Positions 1 to 11,889 of a DNA stretch of 64,000 bases are shown here, piece after piece. Below the pieces are notes generated by a model. The model was not told the DNA's origin, did not search any database, and worked only from the letters and a program-made list of their open reading frames with translations. This DNA is from Straminergon stramineum. Lineage: Eukaryota; Streptophyta; Bryopsida; Hypnales; Calliergonaceae. Numbering within the stretch: the stretch's first letter is position 1; every line of letters starts with the position of its first letter. The position numbers and the translations under genes are program-made. The stretch lies in the NCBI GenBank assembly GCA_963920665.1, contig OY987263.1, positions 33,840,547 through 33,904,546 of the forward strand, given 5' to 3'.

Positions 1-1448
1 GAGCCAATAGATTTGAAATTTTAAAAGAAGTTGAATGATATCTTTCGAGTTGTATTTGTTATTTTTTTGAATTTAAAAAAATTATATTTAATGATTAATT
101 TTGCTAAATTGTCAAAATTGGATTTTCATGGTTTTATAAACTTCAGAGTACTCGAAACAAATAATCCAAGGGTGAGATTTGAAGGACATGTTTCCACTTT
201 TGATATGAAGCAATTTTGCAAAGTACACCGAAAAATAGTAAATATGGTCCCCTCTAACTATGTGCAAAGACAATTGACTTGCATGCATACTTTGGGACAT
301 CTAAATATAATTAGTCTCCATTTTTTTGATGTAACCTCATCTCCAAAAATTTTCTAAAGAATTTCAGAATTTTCTTTTCTTTTCTTTTTAGTTTTTCTAT
401 GAATTAGTGATTTAAATGTCATTATATCCATTTTCTTAAGATTTTGCATTTTCTTAATTTGATCTCCTATTCAAATGATTATTTGGGGCTTGATCTTTCT
501 AAGGTATAATTTCCTTAGAGGTCTAACTATTAGTCCTATTTTATTTTATTATAAAAAAAAATCATTTTAATTTAGACTATTCTCAAAAAAACCAAAAAAC
601 TAGATCAAAAAACAACAAATAATATAAGTCTTTCATGGAATCACCTTGTATCACTTCAAAGTCATTGAAGGTTCCCATGAAAACAATGTAAAACCACTTG
701 AAGAAGTGAGAAGTCCTAGTTCCCCTTGATGTTTATGTGGCTTGTTGCATCTTGTAGCATCGACATCAAAACTTTGAATGCATATTTGACAACAAATTTA
801 TATAAAAACTATGAGAGTATGTATGATATGTTGGATAGGTCCTCTTTAAAATGAACTTCTATTTGTTTAAAGTTCTCCTTTAAATTTTGAAAATTAAAGA
901 ATACCTTAAGCTTCCAAATTCAAATTTAGCTAGAGGCTTCAAAATGTTAGGAACAACAAGAAAATGTAGACATGAAAAGGAAATATAGGGGATGAAGAAT
1001 TTATGGATTAGTGTCAAATTTATTGTCAACAAATTTTCAATGTATTTTTAAAAAATTTAAAATTTTGGTTCAAAAATCATTTTTTTGTTGCCAAATGATG
1101 GATGATGATCATAAAAAATGAGACAAAATTATCAAAACTGAAAGAATGAGATATTATATGAAGGTAAAATGATTAATATCCAAAATGGCTACATGATGGA
1201 TTTTATTATCACCACTGGAGATAAATTTAACCACTAAATGTTTGAAAGAAAGAGAATAAGATTGTTAAATTTTTTTATTTATTAAATGATTGAAAAATCC
1301 TCCAACACTTCTATAATCTATATCATTGATTTCTATAAATTAAACATCTTTCCTTCTTTCCACTGATTTATATCATGATTTTTCTTGAAGCTTTTTCAAT
1401 GAATGATAATTAGATGAAGTGTAGCCATAGATGGTTGAATTTTAGGGG
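1..1448. other. AT-rich intergenic DNA
   Basis: No gene is supported here. The short open frames have no recognisable domain and AT-rich composition. The stretch ends in TTTAGGGG followed by TTAA, which looks like the right end of a TTAA-flanked repeat whose left end I could not place. Confidence 0.6.
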
Positions 1449-1452
1449 TTAA

Positions 1453-2021
1453 CCCCTAAGCACTCCGATGTCCATTTTTTGGACAATGAACAAATTGCAA
1501 CTCGAGTTTCATCCTCGTAATTGCTTGGATGAAAGTTATTCTAATTTGTGGAGTTATTTTATCAAGTTCTTGCCCTATCTAATGGTTGGATTTGGTGTTA
1601 CTAGAGTACATATTTTTCTAAAATTACAAATGTGCAAGGATGTCAAGTAGTCAAATTGCCTTGACTTTAGTTCAAAACTGGATTTGTTGAAATGATGTCA
1701 TAGATTTGAAGAACACAAAAAATTTCAAAAAATCCCCATGCCAAGAGAACTTCATTTCAAATCCATTCCAACAAATTTAACTCTAAAAATTAGAATATTT
1801 TGCTTGTAATCGAATTTTGAAGGAATTTTGGAATTTCTCTTTCAAAATTTATAAAAAAAGATTGGTGATAGCATTGGTGAATCTCACAGTACAAATGGAA
1901 TCTACAAATCAAAATCTACAACTTTCTATGTATATCAATTCCAAAATATTCTTCCAAATAGCACTTTGTAATGATTTTTCTGAAATTGTCAATTCTAGAG
2001 ATGAATCTAGATGTTTAGGGT
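1453..2021. mobile_element. TTAA-bounded repeat element, about 569 bp
   Basis: The segment begins CCCCTAAG directly after TTAA (1449-1452) and ends GTTTAGGGT directly before TTAA (2022-2025), so short inverted ends face inward from two TTAA sites. At 1442-1459 the join reads as the palindrome TTAGGGGTTAACCCCTAA, meaning that two element ends share one TTAA. It has no coding content that I recognise. It probably belongs to the same broad family as the longer element at 13014-13960, judged on the termini only. Confidence 0.45.
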
Positions 2022-2025
2022 TTAA

Positions 2026-2241
2026 CCCTTAAAAGGATGGATTGGTGATAGTGGAAATCCTCCCTTTTGTAACCGTGTGACATCATCTACTTTAAGTCAA
2101 TAAAAAATATTCATTAGAAATCATACTACTAATGAAGACCTACCCTTTTCTCACAAAATTCCAAGGATGAATAGTCATAGTTCTATCCTACATGGAGAGA
2201 TTCTTTGTCATCCATCAGATACAAAACATCCACTCCAATGT
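2026..2241 (+). repeat. Dispersed ~220-bp repeat, copy A
   Basis: It starts CCCTTAAAAGGATGGATT after a TTAA. It shares with 8929-9152 and 9157-9390 the internal blocks GTGACATCATCTACTTT, CACAAAATTCCA and TTCTTTGTCATCCAT. It is followed at once by another TTAACCCC end at 2242, so the elements are chained end to end. Non-coding. Confidence 0.65.
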
Positions 2242-2245
2242 TTAA

Positions 2246-2618
2246 CCCCTAAATGATGTGGCGGATGTTTTTTGTTCAATGGATGTTAGAAAAGCAATTT
2301 GTAGGATGTAAACAAGCCGTTCTTCATTTGGGCTTTATTTAATTGTGGTCTTGCTGAAGTGTATTGTCATGAAAAGCCAGAACTAGCCTCATTGAATGCA
2401 TTGTCATTTTTGGATACGCCAAATTGTGTCAAGACAACAAAGAGTATTAGAAGACGATGTTAGGCCACATGTTGCCCTTCCTTCATTTTCCATAAGGGCA
2501 GCATGGGGTGTTAACTTTGACAAGTGCGGGAACAATGCTTTCTTCTGCAATCAGCACCCTCATTGTTATTGTTCACAACCCGCCTCTCCCCCACAGTGAC
2601 CAATCCGTCGTTTAGGGG
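2246..2618. mobile_element. TTAA-bounded repeat element, about 373 bp
   Basis: It lies between TTAA at 2242-2245 (followed by CCCCTAAATG) and TTAA at 2619-2622 (preceded by TTTAGGGG). It is the third element in a chain that shares TTAA borders with its neighbours. A 67-codon open frame inside (2396-2599) has no recognisable domain and is not called a gene. Confidence 0.4.
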
Positions 2619-2622
2619 TTAA

Positions 2623-3300
2623 GGGTTAAAATACCGTAGAAGAACACTACAGTGAATAGTGAAATTAGGTTGCCCCTCACTAATTTCTCGACATTTGACA
2701 CTAAATAAATATTTACAGTTACTGTACAAGAATGAACTACTTTTGAATTTCATATTGCTATATTTGGGACTCATGAATCTCCATGTGTACAAATGGAAAT
2801 ATTTTTAGAAATATTTGTTGACTTTGATGGCTTGTAAAGTAACTTTCTTGGGGTAAGGCAACCTAATTGTTAAGGCATCCTAATTTCACTATTTAGTGTA
2901 CATCGAGAGAGAGCGCTACTTGTCGTATCTGGTACCCGGGACCACTTACCCGGGATGACTCAGAGTCCGATATACCCGGTTAGACCACGATATTAGCCCC
3001 ACTCGATAAACATAAATTTAGACGAAGGGAGGAGGACGGAGCGTCAGGACGGAGACTGGCACTCACCGGCCATATCGACTGCCTCGCTCTGTCCGGCACG
3101 CGTGTTCTCCGTCTCTGTTTGGTGCAGCGCCACAGCCACCGACAAGTGTCATCGATCGCCCCTTCACCGGAACAATTTCCATATCACAGCGCTGGCTATG
3201 GCTTGGGGAGCCTTGTCAGAAGCGAGCCTCTTGCCGACCAGGAAGTTCCGGTTGATAGTTTTATCAGTAACGTAATGACGCCGTCGCTGGAATCAATATA
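2623..3300. other. Intergenic DNA, GC-rich at its right end
   Basis: The sequence is AT-rich to about 2900, then clearly richer in GC with many CG dinucleotides from about 2930. This fits the promoter or upstream leader region of the kinase gene to the right. No gene is supported; a 69-codon open frame at 3119-3328 has no known domain. Confidence 0.4.
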
Positions 3301-4322
3301 TCAGCATCTGTGGAGTAACTTACAGTAGGACGCCCGTGTTGGCTTCATTACCTTCCGACTTATTTAGCGTAGCACTCAGGGTTTGCAATAGAGTTTGGAC
3401 TGACTGCTTGGCTGAAGAATTTCCAATGAGAGTGTGCGGCAAGCAAGAGTGAAGTTCGTGGAGTGGCGACCGACCTGAGCTGGTTGTTTAATTATATTCG
3501 TTCTTGGTATGTCAAGGCTGTTGCCGGGATTCTGAACTCCGCAGATTGATTTTTCCAGCTATGGCTATTTTCTGGAAATTGTGGTTTTGTATGTTTTGAC
3601 TGCGATGCAGACTATAATTTTGATGCAGTGCTTGATTTGAGTGTCATTAGTGTCAGCATCCTTGGAGTAGTACGTGTTGGCTTCATCACCTTCTGACTTA
3701 TTTAGCACTCAGGGCTTGCAACAGACATTACACCAAGGTTAAGCGAGTTTGGACTGATTGCTTGGCTGAAGAATTTCGAATGCGAGTGTGCGGCACGCAA
3801 GAGAGAAGTTTGTGGAGACGCGACCGATTTTAGCTGATTGTTTCATTAGTTCTTGGTATGGCAAGAATTTTGCTGGGATTCTGAACTTCGTAAAAATTGA
3901 TTTTCAGGTATGGTTATTTTCTTGAAATTGTGGTTTTGTATGTTTTGATTGCGATGCGGTCTAGAATTTTAGTGCAGTGCTTGATTAGAGTGTTATCAAT
4001 GTCAGTATCTGTGGAGTAGGATGTGTTGGCTTCATCAGATACGGAGTTAATTAGAACTGAGGGGAGATTAGGCCGGGGTCTAGCGAGGTAGGACTGACTG
4101 CTTGGCTGACGAATTTTGAATGAGTGTTCGGAACTCGAGGGGGAAGTTCGGGAAGACGCGACGAGATGAAACTGATTGTTTAATTAGTTCTTGTTATTGC
4201 GAGAATGTTGCCGGGATTCTGAACTTCGCAAATTAATTTTTAAGTATGGTTATTTTCTTAAGATTGTGGTTTTGCATGTTTAGATTGCGAAAATTTTGGT
4301 TCACTGCTTGATTAAAGGGCTT
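3301..4322 (+). repeat. Three imperfect ~350-bp direct tandem repeats
   Basis: Units at about 3301-3652, 3653-4001 and 4002-4322 share the same order of blocks: TCAGCATCTGTGGAGTA, GTGTTGGCTTCAT, GGACTGACTGCTTGGCTGA, GTTCTTGGTAT, TGCCGGGATTCTGAACT and TGTGGTTTTGTATGTTT. The third unit is somewhat shorter. The array sits directly upstream of the VWA/alpha-kinase reading frame, so it may be leader or promoter sequence of that gene. It has no conserved open frame. Confidence 0.8.
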
Positions 4323-4689
4323 GGTGAGAAGTGTAGTGCATGCGAGTTTCATTTTTTTTTCGATTCAACTGGTTAGGTGATTTCGAAGTTGTAATTTATC
4401 AGTTAAATTGATAGGACTGTACAGAATTGTTTAGAGTTAGAGAACTTACTAAGTTTTATCGAGGTTTGGGCGAGAGATTGTTAACTGTGTTTGTTGTGAC
4501 GTGATATCGATATGCTTGGAGCTCGGTTAATTTTGCATTTGTATTGGGAGATGCGATTTAGGGTATAGCCACGGCCTTCACTCATTTTCTGTTGGAAACA
4601 TTCTCTTGAAATCTCACTGTGCACTCGTGAATGTGATTAGGTTGTGGGGTTGCCAGTTCGTTCTATCGTGCTCAATTGATCAACGTCTG

Positions 4690-7600
4690 ATGCCTAGCCA
4701 ATTCGCCGGAATGGATCCAATAGCAGAGGGATCTCATGAAAAGAGTGTAGGGAGTAGTAACACCCAGCCTTCGACGCAAACCGTTCTATTGAATGAGCAG
4801 GTGGAACAGCTGAGGCGAGAAATTGAGCTCTTGAAAGCAACGAAAACGAGAACGCATGTGGCGCCGGAGGAATCGCCTCGAACCTTACAAGTTCGGGAGC
4901 AGATTGAGCAACTTAGGCTGGAGAATGAGAGGCTGATGGCCAGCAGGTTGGCGGCACCGGGGTCGGCTTTGTCGCCTCGCGCGTACCAGGAAGTAAATCG
5001 TAGCATACATCAAGCCGGAGCTGAGAAAAGAAGTCTTCATGTTCCGTCCCGCACTTCACAAGGCGACACACCCGCTGCGAGAACCGACTACCACGAAGTT
5101 CCTGTTATTTCTCAGGGCATTCCTGCTCAGGTTATTGAAGCTGGGAGAGAGGCAAATGGCAGCAAGTATATGATTGAGACTCCATTTGCCACCAGAAACG
5201 TCGGGTCTTTACACACTTCGCGGACGCAGAGCCTCCCAAAGCCAGCTGCGCCACCAGGTGCATCGACTCGGAGCCTTGTACCTTCCCGAAGTATCCAAGT
5301 TGTTAAAGACGCGGGTAGTCCGAGGATGGAAGATGGAACTCTGCCGGGTAGCCATGTGACACCATCTTCACCAGACCTGCCAACTCCTCGAACTGTTCAA
5401 GATTCGGGAGCGAAGAGTATAGCCATGTCTCCTCAAACTCTGCAGGCTCTTGGAACTTTACATGTGCTCAGACAAGAGAAAGAAAAGCTCATTGCTACTA
5501 AGACTGCTCCGCTATCACCACCGACCAAGGCCCCTACCCAGACGGCTGACGAGGCAGTTGTGCTGTCCTCGAGCACCCGTGCGCAGATAAACAACGACCC
5601 CGAGATCTCAGCTGCACCGGATATGTCCGTGCGCACACTTCTGGCATTGGACGAGGTTGCTAAGGTAAAGAGAGAGATTGAAATGCTAAAAGCCAGCAAA
5701 GTAGCCAGCAAAGTAGCCAGCAAAGTGACCAGCAAAGTGGAGCTTCCTGCCATGTCTGAACGAACTCGTCAGGTATTGGACCAGCTTGAGAAGGTGAAAA
5801 GAGAGAATGCGATGCTCAAGTCGACCAAAGCTAAGGAAATGGAAAGTGCACAGCGGCGCTTAGCCTATTTTGAGCAAAATCATGCTGCTGCTACCAAAGT
5901 GCGCACTCTAGAGATCAAGAAAATGATTCTTACCGGTCAGCAGTTGGATTTGGCGTTTCTGGTTGATGCAACAGGCAGTATGCAGGTAATGTCTTGTGTT
6001 TACCTTTTGATTATCAGCTCGGGAGTTGAGGGATTTGTGTTATACACCCGCCTCATGGAAACTCTGACATTGCACTCTCAAAGAGCTGAAGTCTAATGTA
6101 ATTGTTCTGCGTCGATTACAGATTACTGTAAGGCATTGATATTACTGAAATGCAGTCATACATATCTGAGGGTTGAGAGCTGAAGAACTGGAGTTTGTTT
6201 TGCAGTCGAGCATTGATATGATCAAGACCACTGTGGCCACTATGGCAGCGGGAATAACCGAGTCATATCCAGAATGCAAGTTGCGTGTGGCCTTTGTTCC
6301 TTATAGGGACTATGAGGATGCTGAGCAGGACGATAGAGAAATATGCGATTTTACCACCAGCTTTTCTGGCCCAGGTAGCGTTTTTAACAAGGCATTGTCG
6401 CGGGTGGAAGCGTATGGAGGTGCAGATGATGCAGAGGACGTCTTCTCTGGCATCGCTCGTGTAGCTCAATTAAGCTGGAGTGCCACAAACCGTCTCCTAA
6501 TTCATATTGCTGATGCTCCATGTCATGGTAGTCAGTTTCATGACGGAGTTGGTGATTATTATATCACTGGAGATAAAGATGGCCGGACTATTGAAGCTCA
6601 GCTACAAATCCTGTCCGAGGTTTGCCACATTTCGACCTATTTCTTCTGCCACTTAAACAGAAGTACCAACAAAATGATTCAAGTATTCAGGGAAGCAGCT
6701 GGAAGCTCGTTAACAATTCTAGAGGAGCAATTTGAGAACATCAGTAAAATTCCACACAAGGTGATAACCTTGTGTCGTGGCACCATCCAAAAAACTTTGA
6801 GTGTTGTTGCTAATCTTCCACAGCCTGCTGACGGAAAGTTTGTGCATGAAGCCGTGATGAAAGACCTGCCATCTTGGTCTCAGGTTCCAGTCCAGAATGG
6901 AACTCACTTCAGATGCAAGTAAGTTCCTAGCTTGTTTTTCGGCTTGACTTTCTGGGAAGGCCATGGATCTTGCCTATAATGTTCAAAATCATTCGTAGCT
7001 TTGGTAATGAGGATGCTAGTGTGTATGCTGTGAACCAGTCTTTTAACACCGTCAAAAATGTCTTCCGATTGGATATTCTCTTTCTGCTTATGAAGTAAAC
7101 GTTGGAGTCACGGTCTCGGTAATAACTTCAGCTGAATAATGCAGGTCGTATCGGGCTCTAGATGATATGCTCAGCAGAATCAGCAATAAGATGGCTCTAG
7201 ACGAGGAAGTCATGGACCACATTCAAGTTCAGATTGCAAAACACCCTTTCAGCGACGAAGGGGCAGTAAGATGGCCTTATCATGCGTTAATTACCCAAAC
7301 AGATCAGCCTTCCCAGTGAGTCGCCCATTGTCCAATTTTCAATGTTAGCTTTGCTTTCATTCTTGGTTTTGGCACTCTTTAACATGTTTGAATATGCCTT
7401 AGTTAATAAGTTGAGAATTGGATGCTGAAAGGTGCGTTCTGAACAGGTCTATGGTAGTCAAAAGATTCAAAACACCTTTAGGGAAAGACGTCCGGGAAGT
7501 CCACAAGCGGGAACGATATTGGGCTCAAATGGAAGTGCAATCAGTATCGGCACATATGGCCAATGAATTCAACAAAAAGTAAGACACATCTCAAGGAGAT

Positions 7601-8272
7601 CTCTCAGACTCCTCTTTTGTTCAACTAAGCTATCAATTGTGTTTTCAGGAGCCGGTTAGTTGCGACACTGTTGACTTATGGCATTACATTAGAGTTTACA
7701 GCCCGAGTGTGGTATGTCAAATATCTGCACAGCTAGCCATTTCTTTAATTCCGTTTTTCAGTGAATAATCTTCTTTGTAGTAACCGAAAAGAGTGACTTT
7801 TCCCCGCAGGACATCGAACATGAAGAATGTCAAGAGGGTCGAGTTCACGGAAGTGACAACGTTAGAAGTTGGCACAGGACCAAACGTGAAGTTCTACAAC
7901 ATGGAAACTCTACTTGAGGGAGAGTGGCTGCGATATTCCAACAATGGTGGTTATGTCAATACAATGGATTACGCAGCCGTTTTGCAAGCATTCACACATT
8001 GGACCCATGAGCGTTCCAGAGGTTTACTAATGGTCACAGATTTGCAAGGTGTCAGAGTTTTGAACCCTGATGGTGACAATGTGTTCTGCCTCTGCGATCC
8101 TGCGATTCACTGCACCGATGTTCTACGGTTCACTCGTACTAATCTTGGTTTGGAAGGCTTTAAGCTTTTCTTTGACACACACAAGTGCAACGATGTTTGT
8201 GAGAAATTAGGATTGGCAGTGGGGACAGCAGGTCGCACCCTGTCAGGTACCAAGGTAGGTACCTATTGGTGA
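4690..8272 (+). CDS. VWA domain / alpha-kinase protein
   Basis: Modelled exons are 4690-5985, 6206-6918, 7145-7315, 7447-7578, 7649-7711 and 7810-8272 (945 codons plus stop). All junctions are GT-AG and in phase. The start is uncertain: the first in-frame ATG is at 4690, a second at 4711. Residues 1-400 are low-complexity with about five repeats of a heptad-like motif (VEQLRREIELLKATK type), suggesting coiled coil. A von Willebrand A domain follows, with the metal-site motif DATGS near residue 426. The C-terminal ~230 residues match the atypical alpha-kinase fold: VVKRFK with the likely ATP-binding Lys, NNGGYV, MVTDLQGV, DPAIHC and the zinc-site THKCNDVCEKLGL. The order resembles amoebal VwkA. 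Alpha-kinases phosphorylate Ser/Thr; the substrate here is unknown. Confidence 0.85.
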
Positions 8273-8924
8273 GATTGTAGGGATTGAAGGGTGAGGAAAC
8301 CTCTGCTTTAGTAGCAAATAATTAATATGTTATTTGGTTGGATCGACGAGGAGCATGTACTGTACTGTACAGTGGGTAGTTTAAGCATTTTGAATGTCAC
8401 CCTTCATCTTTCAGCATTTTGTCAAGACTGCATAATCTGAAAGTTGATATCCCGGTTTGATATAGGTTATTGATTTGGTTAATGACGGACTGCAAGTCTC
8501 TAGGAAAGACTGGCATCAATCAATGGCCTTTTAGATTCTCCAGTGTACTATGTAATAGCAGGAGCGAGATGTATGTAATCCTCATGTTAGATTAATGTTG
8601 AGTTAATGTTAAGGTGATGTTAGTGTACAGGACATGGTGTTCACTTAGTGACAGTGTGATATTAGTGTCTTGTGAATGAACTGGATATTATAGTGGAAAT
8701 ACTATGTAGACATTGATAATCCTGAGGCTTGAAGGTGAAACATGATTGCCTATAAGGAAATCAACATCACTGCAAAAAAACTGCAGGGATAAGCCATAAA
8801 GTATTCTGCTATCGCACTGGTAGCATCGACACTCATATCATACACATCAACATAGCTCTACCTTCATGACATAGTTAACCCTATCAAGTACACTCTGGAC
8901 GTAAAAGGTCCGATGACTTGCCTG
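8273..8924. other. 3' flank and intergenic DNA
   Basis: Downstream of the kinase stop codon. Part is probably its 3' untranslated region. No gene or repeat is recognised until the TTAACCC repeat at 8925. Confidence 0.5.
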
Positions 8925-8928
8925 TTAA

Positions 8929-9390
8929 CCCTTAGAGGACGGACTGACTGGTGACCGTGGAAATCATCCCTTTTGATTTTGAAATAGTGTGACATCATCT
9001 ACTTTGAGAAAACCAAAAATACTTGTTGGAGGTCAATTTATTTTGCAAGATCTCTCCTTTTTGCACAAAATTCCACGGATGAATAATTGCACTTCTATCC
9101 TATACAAGAAGGTTCTTTGTCATCCATTAGACAAAAAGATGTCATGTATTTTTTAACCCTTGAAGGATGGATTAGTGACCATGGTAATCATGCTTTTTGG
9201 ACTGCGTGACATCATCTACTTTAAAGAATTAGAAAAATACTTTTTAGATTGGAGGTCAAAGTACTATAGAAGATCTCCCCTTTTTGCACAAAATTTCAAG
9301 GATGAATAGTTGTAGTTTTGTCCTAGATAGAGAGATTCCTTGTCATCCATGGGACACTAAACGTCCATGTCGACATTTATGGATTAAGGG
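8929..9390 (+). repeat. Two tandem copies (B, C) of the ~225-bp TTAACCC repeat
   Basis: Copy B runs 8929-9152 and copy C 9157-9390, each starting just after TTAA with CCCTT and a GGACGGA/GGATGGA block. Both share GTGACATCATCTACTTT and the TTGTCATCCAT block with copy A at 2026-2241. A TTAAGGGTTAA end closes the pair at 9384-9394. Non-coding. Confidence 0.7.
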
Positions 9391-9662
9391 TTAACTTTTA
9401 GAAACAAAGAAAGAACCTGCTGGTCCAACAATCAGAGTATATTGGGGACTGCCTTGGTCACGGGAGCAGCATCCTTCCAGGTTTTACAAAGCAAGTGGCA
9501 ATCAAAAACACTGTTGAGGGCCCAAGAATATAAGCTCTAAGCAAGGACTCATCTTATGTGCCAGAAGGTTAAAGCACCTCATTTTTGGGAAGAATCTTCC
9601 TAGATACATGGCTCTCATCAATTCAAGTGGGGCCATATACAACTGCTGAACAAATGTTATTG

Positions 9663-11433
9663 TTATGTTCTGTGGACGTGGGTATCAAGAAAGGATTGCG
9701 CTAAATTGCTGAATCTAATATTCACATCTCCCACACTAGCGTACTTGTTCATGCACTCCACGACTTCTGGTTTCAAAATGTCTGCAAGGACGATGTCAAG
9801 TCAACACAATTAGTGACAAATGTATGAGACCTAGTGGTCACAATTAACAGAACTAGTGGTCACTCTTCACTTTTTAAAAAAAGATCAAGTTGTGTTACTT
9901 CATGTTAAATACCTTTCTTGGTTGCAGGAGTGCAGAGGTAATATAACGTTGCAATGGCCGATAGAACCTGAGTAAGCCAACCCGAGTTATCAATTGTCTC
10001 CAATGCGGTGAAGCTCAAAAGGAACATCCCCGAACCCAGAGTATGCAGATTACAGTAGGAATATTCTATCGCAGATTGGCTGCAGATTGAATACTCTTGC
10101 AGAGAGAAACAAATCCTTCTTATTGAACTAGACTATTTTGAAGAAATCTTTAGGACAACGAAAGAAAGGTTCTTACGTTCTTACCGTGTTTTCAACGGGG
10201 CTTGATAAAGATTGAATAATCAGAGGTATTCCACCGTTCTCCACCACAATAGCAGCATTTGTAGAATCTACAAAAGACATCTGTAATATGTAAACCGCTA
10301 AAAAACACCATGAACTCGAAATAAGGTACTATCCACAACGTAAACTGAATTCAACAGCAAACAGCCGAGAAATCGCTGCAAGAAATTTGAGCAAGTATGC
10401 AACCAAAAAGAAACGAGGCACCTCACCAGCAATACAGTTGCAAATTCCCCCTAAAGCATATTCAACCAGCTTCTCATTAGACTCCGTCAAGCAGTCCAAG
10501 AACAAGTCCAGAACATTGAGCTGAAAAGAAACAAGAGTCACGAATATCATCAGGGGGAGATACACGTTGCAGTGCGCAAGGTAGAAAGCCGGAACCTCGT
10601 TGAAAGACATGCAAAAATTGCTTCCAAGTAAACCAGAGGCAATATAGATGACAAAACATTCTAGTTACTCTTACACCTTGAAACACTCGAAGTTGACGCA
10701 GGAATACGTACCGAGCGGAGATATTCGAAGTTAAAAGGATCATACGCAAAGTTGGCCAGATGCGCTACCACTTGCTCTTTCGCTTCTGTAGTCAACCAAA
10801 GAATGAACTAAGATCGGCTGTGATCGCAAAATTGAAAGATTTTGTCGACCTAATGCTCCATTGTAACACTAACCGTAAGAAATTTCTTGGCAACAATAAT
10901 TCCTTAAACAAGTCTAAGCATACCACGATTCAAGCAAGACTACATCAGTTGTACCTTCACGAACAGTTTGTTGAAACTCTGTTACAAGGTCCTGCATTTA
11001 GGCAATGCCATGCCCGGTCAGCCTTTGGTTATGCCTAGGAAGACGAAAAGAGAACAGTCACCGAAACCCTAAAAAGAATACGACAGAAAATCGACCCTGA
11101 TTATATTAAAACGTTCTCTGATTTCAAGTTCAGTAGCAATTCGAAGGTTTTCGTGGCGTTTTTCAATCTTCGCATGTACACTATCAGCTTAAGAACAGAT
11201 TTGCAAAAACAGAGTTGAAAAAAAATAGTCTTAGACCATTAAAAATACATAAAAACCCCGGAACAAAACGGGAAATTCTGTATATCGGTAACCCTGAACA
11301 TCGACACAACGATGGTACTCAGAAGCAGAGGCAAGACCAAATTAAGAGTCGTGAGCAGTGCCTGCAGGTATTGGTCGCGGGAGGTGCCATACTTTCCAGT
11401 GCGCTCCTTTTGACGAACCGCATTACTGAACAT
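9663..11433 (-). CDS. ARMC7: ARMC7-like armadillo repeat protein
   Basis: Exons in coding order are 11433-11319, 10785-10712, 10520-10427, 10267-10185, 9967-9913 and 9781-9663 (179 codons plus TAA). All introns are GT-AG and phases agree. The first junction (GAGTACC donor) is the least certain. The start [19 protein letters not shown] matches the usual ARMC7 N-terminus, so an upstream in-frame start was not used. Diagnostic blocks are [54 protein letters not shown] and [11 protein letters not shown]. The family is about 180-200 residues and made of short armadillo repeats; animal ARMC7 is linked to spliceosome components, but a plant role is not established to my knowledge. Intron 1 (533 nt) is the longest. 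Confidence 0.88.
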
Positions 11434-11536
11434 GATGCCCTCGTTCACTCTGCTCCACTTTAGGGTTTCTTTAGCAAGCGATTCGACGACGTCTTCGAGA
11501 TAGGTAATGGATGTGAGGGCTGGGCTCTCCTCGACT

Positions 11537-11555
11537 CTAAACCCTAAACCCTAAA
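11537..11555. promoter_or_regulatory. Telobox-like CCCTAAA run upstream of the ARMC7 gene
   Basis: Nearly three copies of the plant telomere-type motif CCCTAAA lie about 105 bp upstream of the ARMC7 start codon. Teloboxes of this kind are known promoter or 5'-leader elements of plant housekeeping genes. The role here is inferred from position alone. Confidence 0.4.
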
Positions 11556-11668
11556 AATCCTTTTCGAAATTGACGAGGCGCCTGTGCCCGGGTTGCCCTG
11601 GAAGATCCACAAATATCCACCAGAGCATCAAATTCAAAACATCCTTGGAGTGAATTAAAAGACCATAC

Positions 11669-11889
11669 CTGATAAGAACATCTCCAGAGTTACCAGTAAA
11701 TGCTCCGTCCACATACTTCTCCGTGCTGGCTATCTGTAAATCACGATGAAAAATCCCAAAGCGAGACCTTCCCCATTCATAATCACATTCAATTTCAACC
11801 GGCAGACGGGAAGGAATTTGAAACTGAGTACTTACCTGAAGGTTCCTGGACGAGTAATCGATTCTCACCAAAGTGACCAAACCATCCAA
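11669..11889 (-). pseudogene. SmF-like snRNP gene relic (partial)
   Basis: An exon at 11733-11669 translates as IASTEKYVDGAFTGNSGDVL plus IR, close to the SmF block LANTEEYIDGQFTGNLGEILIR, and sits between a good AG acceptor and GT donor. An upstream exon ending NLQ at 11836 has a GTAAGT donor and a diverged version of the preceding SmF block (GFLVSVDSYMNLQ type). The phase across the intron fits. I could not find the N-terminal third or the last CNNVLY exon, so it looks like a decayed or partial copy. SmF is part of the Sm ring of spliceosomal snRNPs. A poorly placed real gene cannot be excluded. Confidence 0.5.

Noticed and set aside
3119..3328. 69-codon open frame upstream of the kinase gene.
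   Set aside because: No known domain, and it overlaps the first unit of the tandem repeat, where the frame is not kept in later units.
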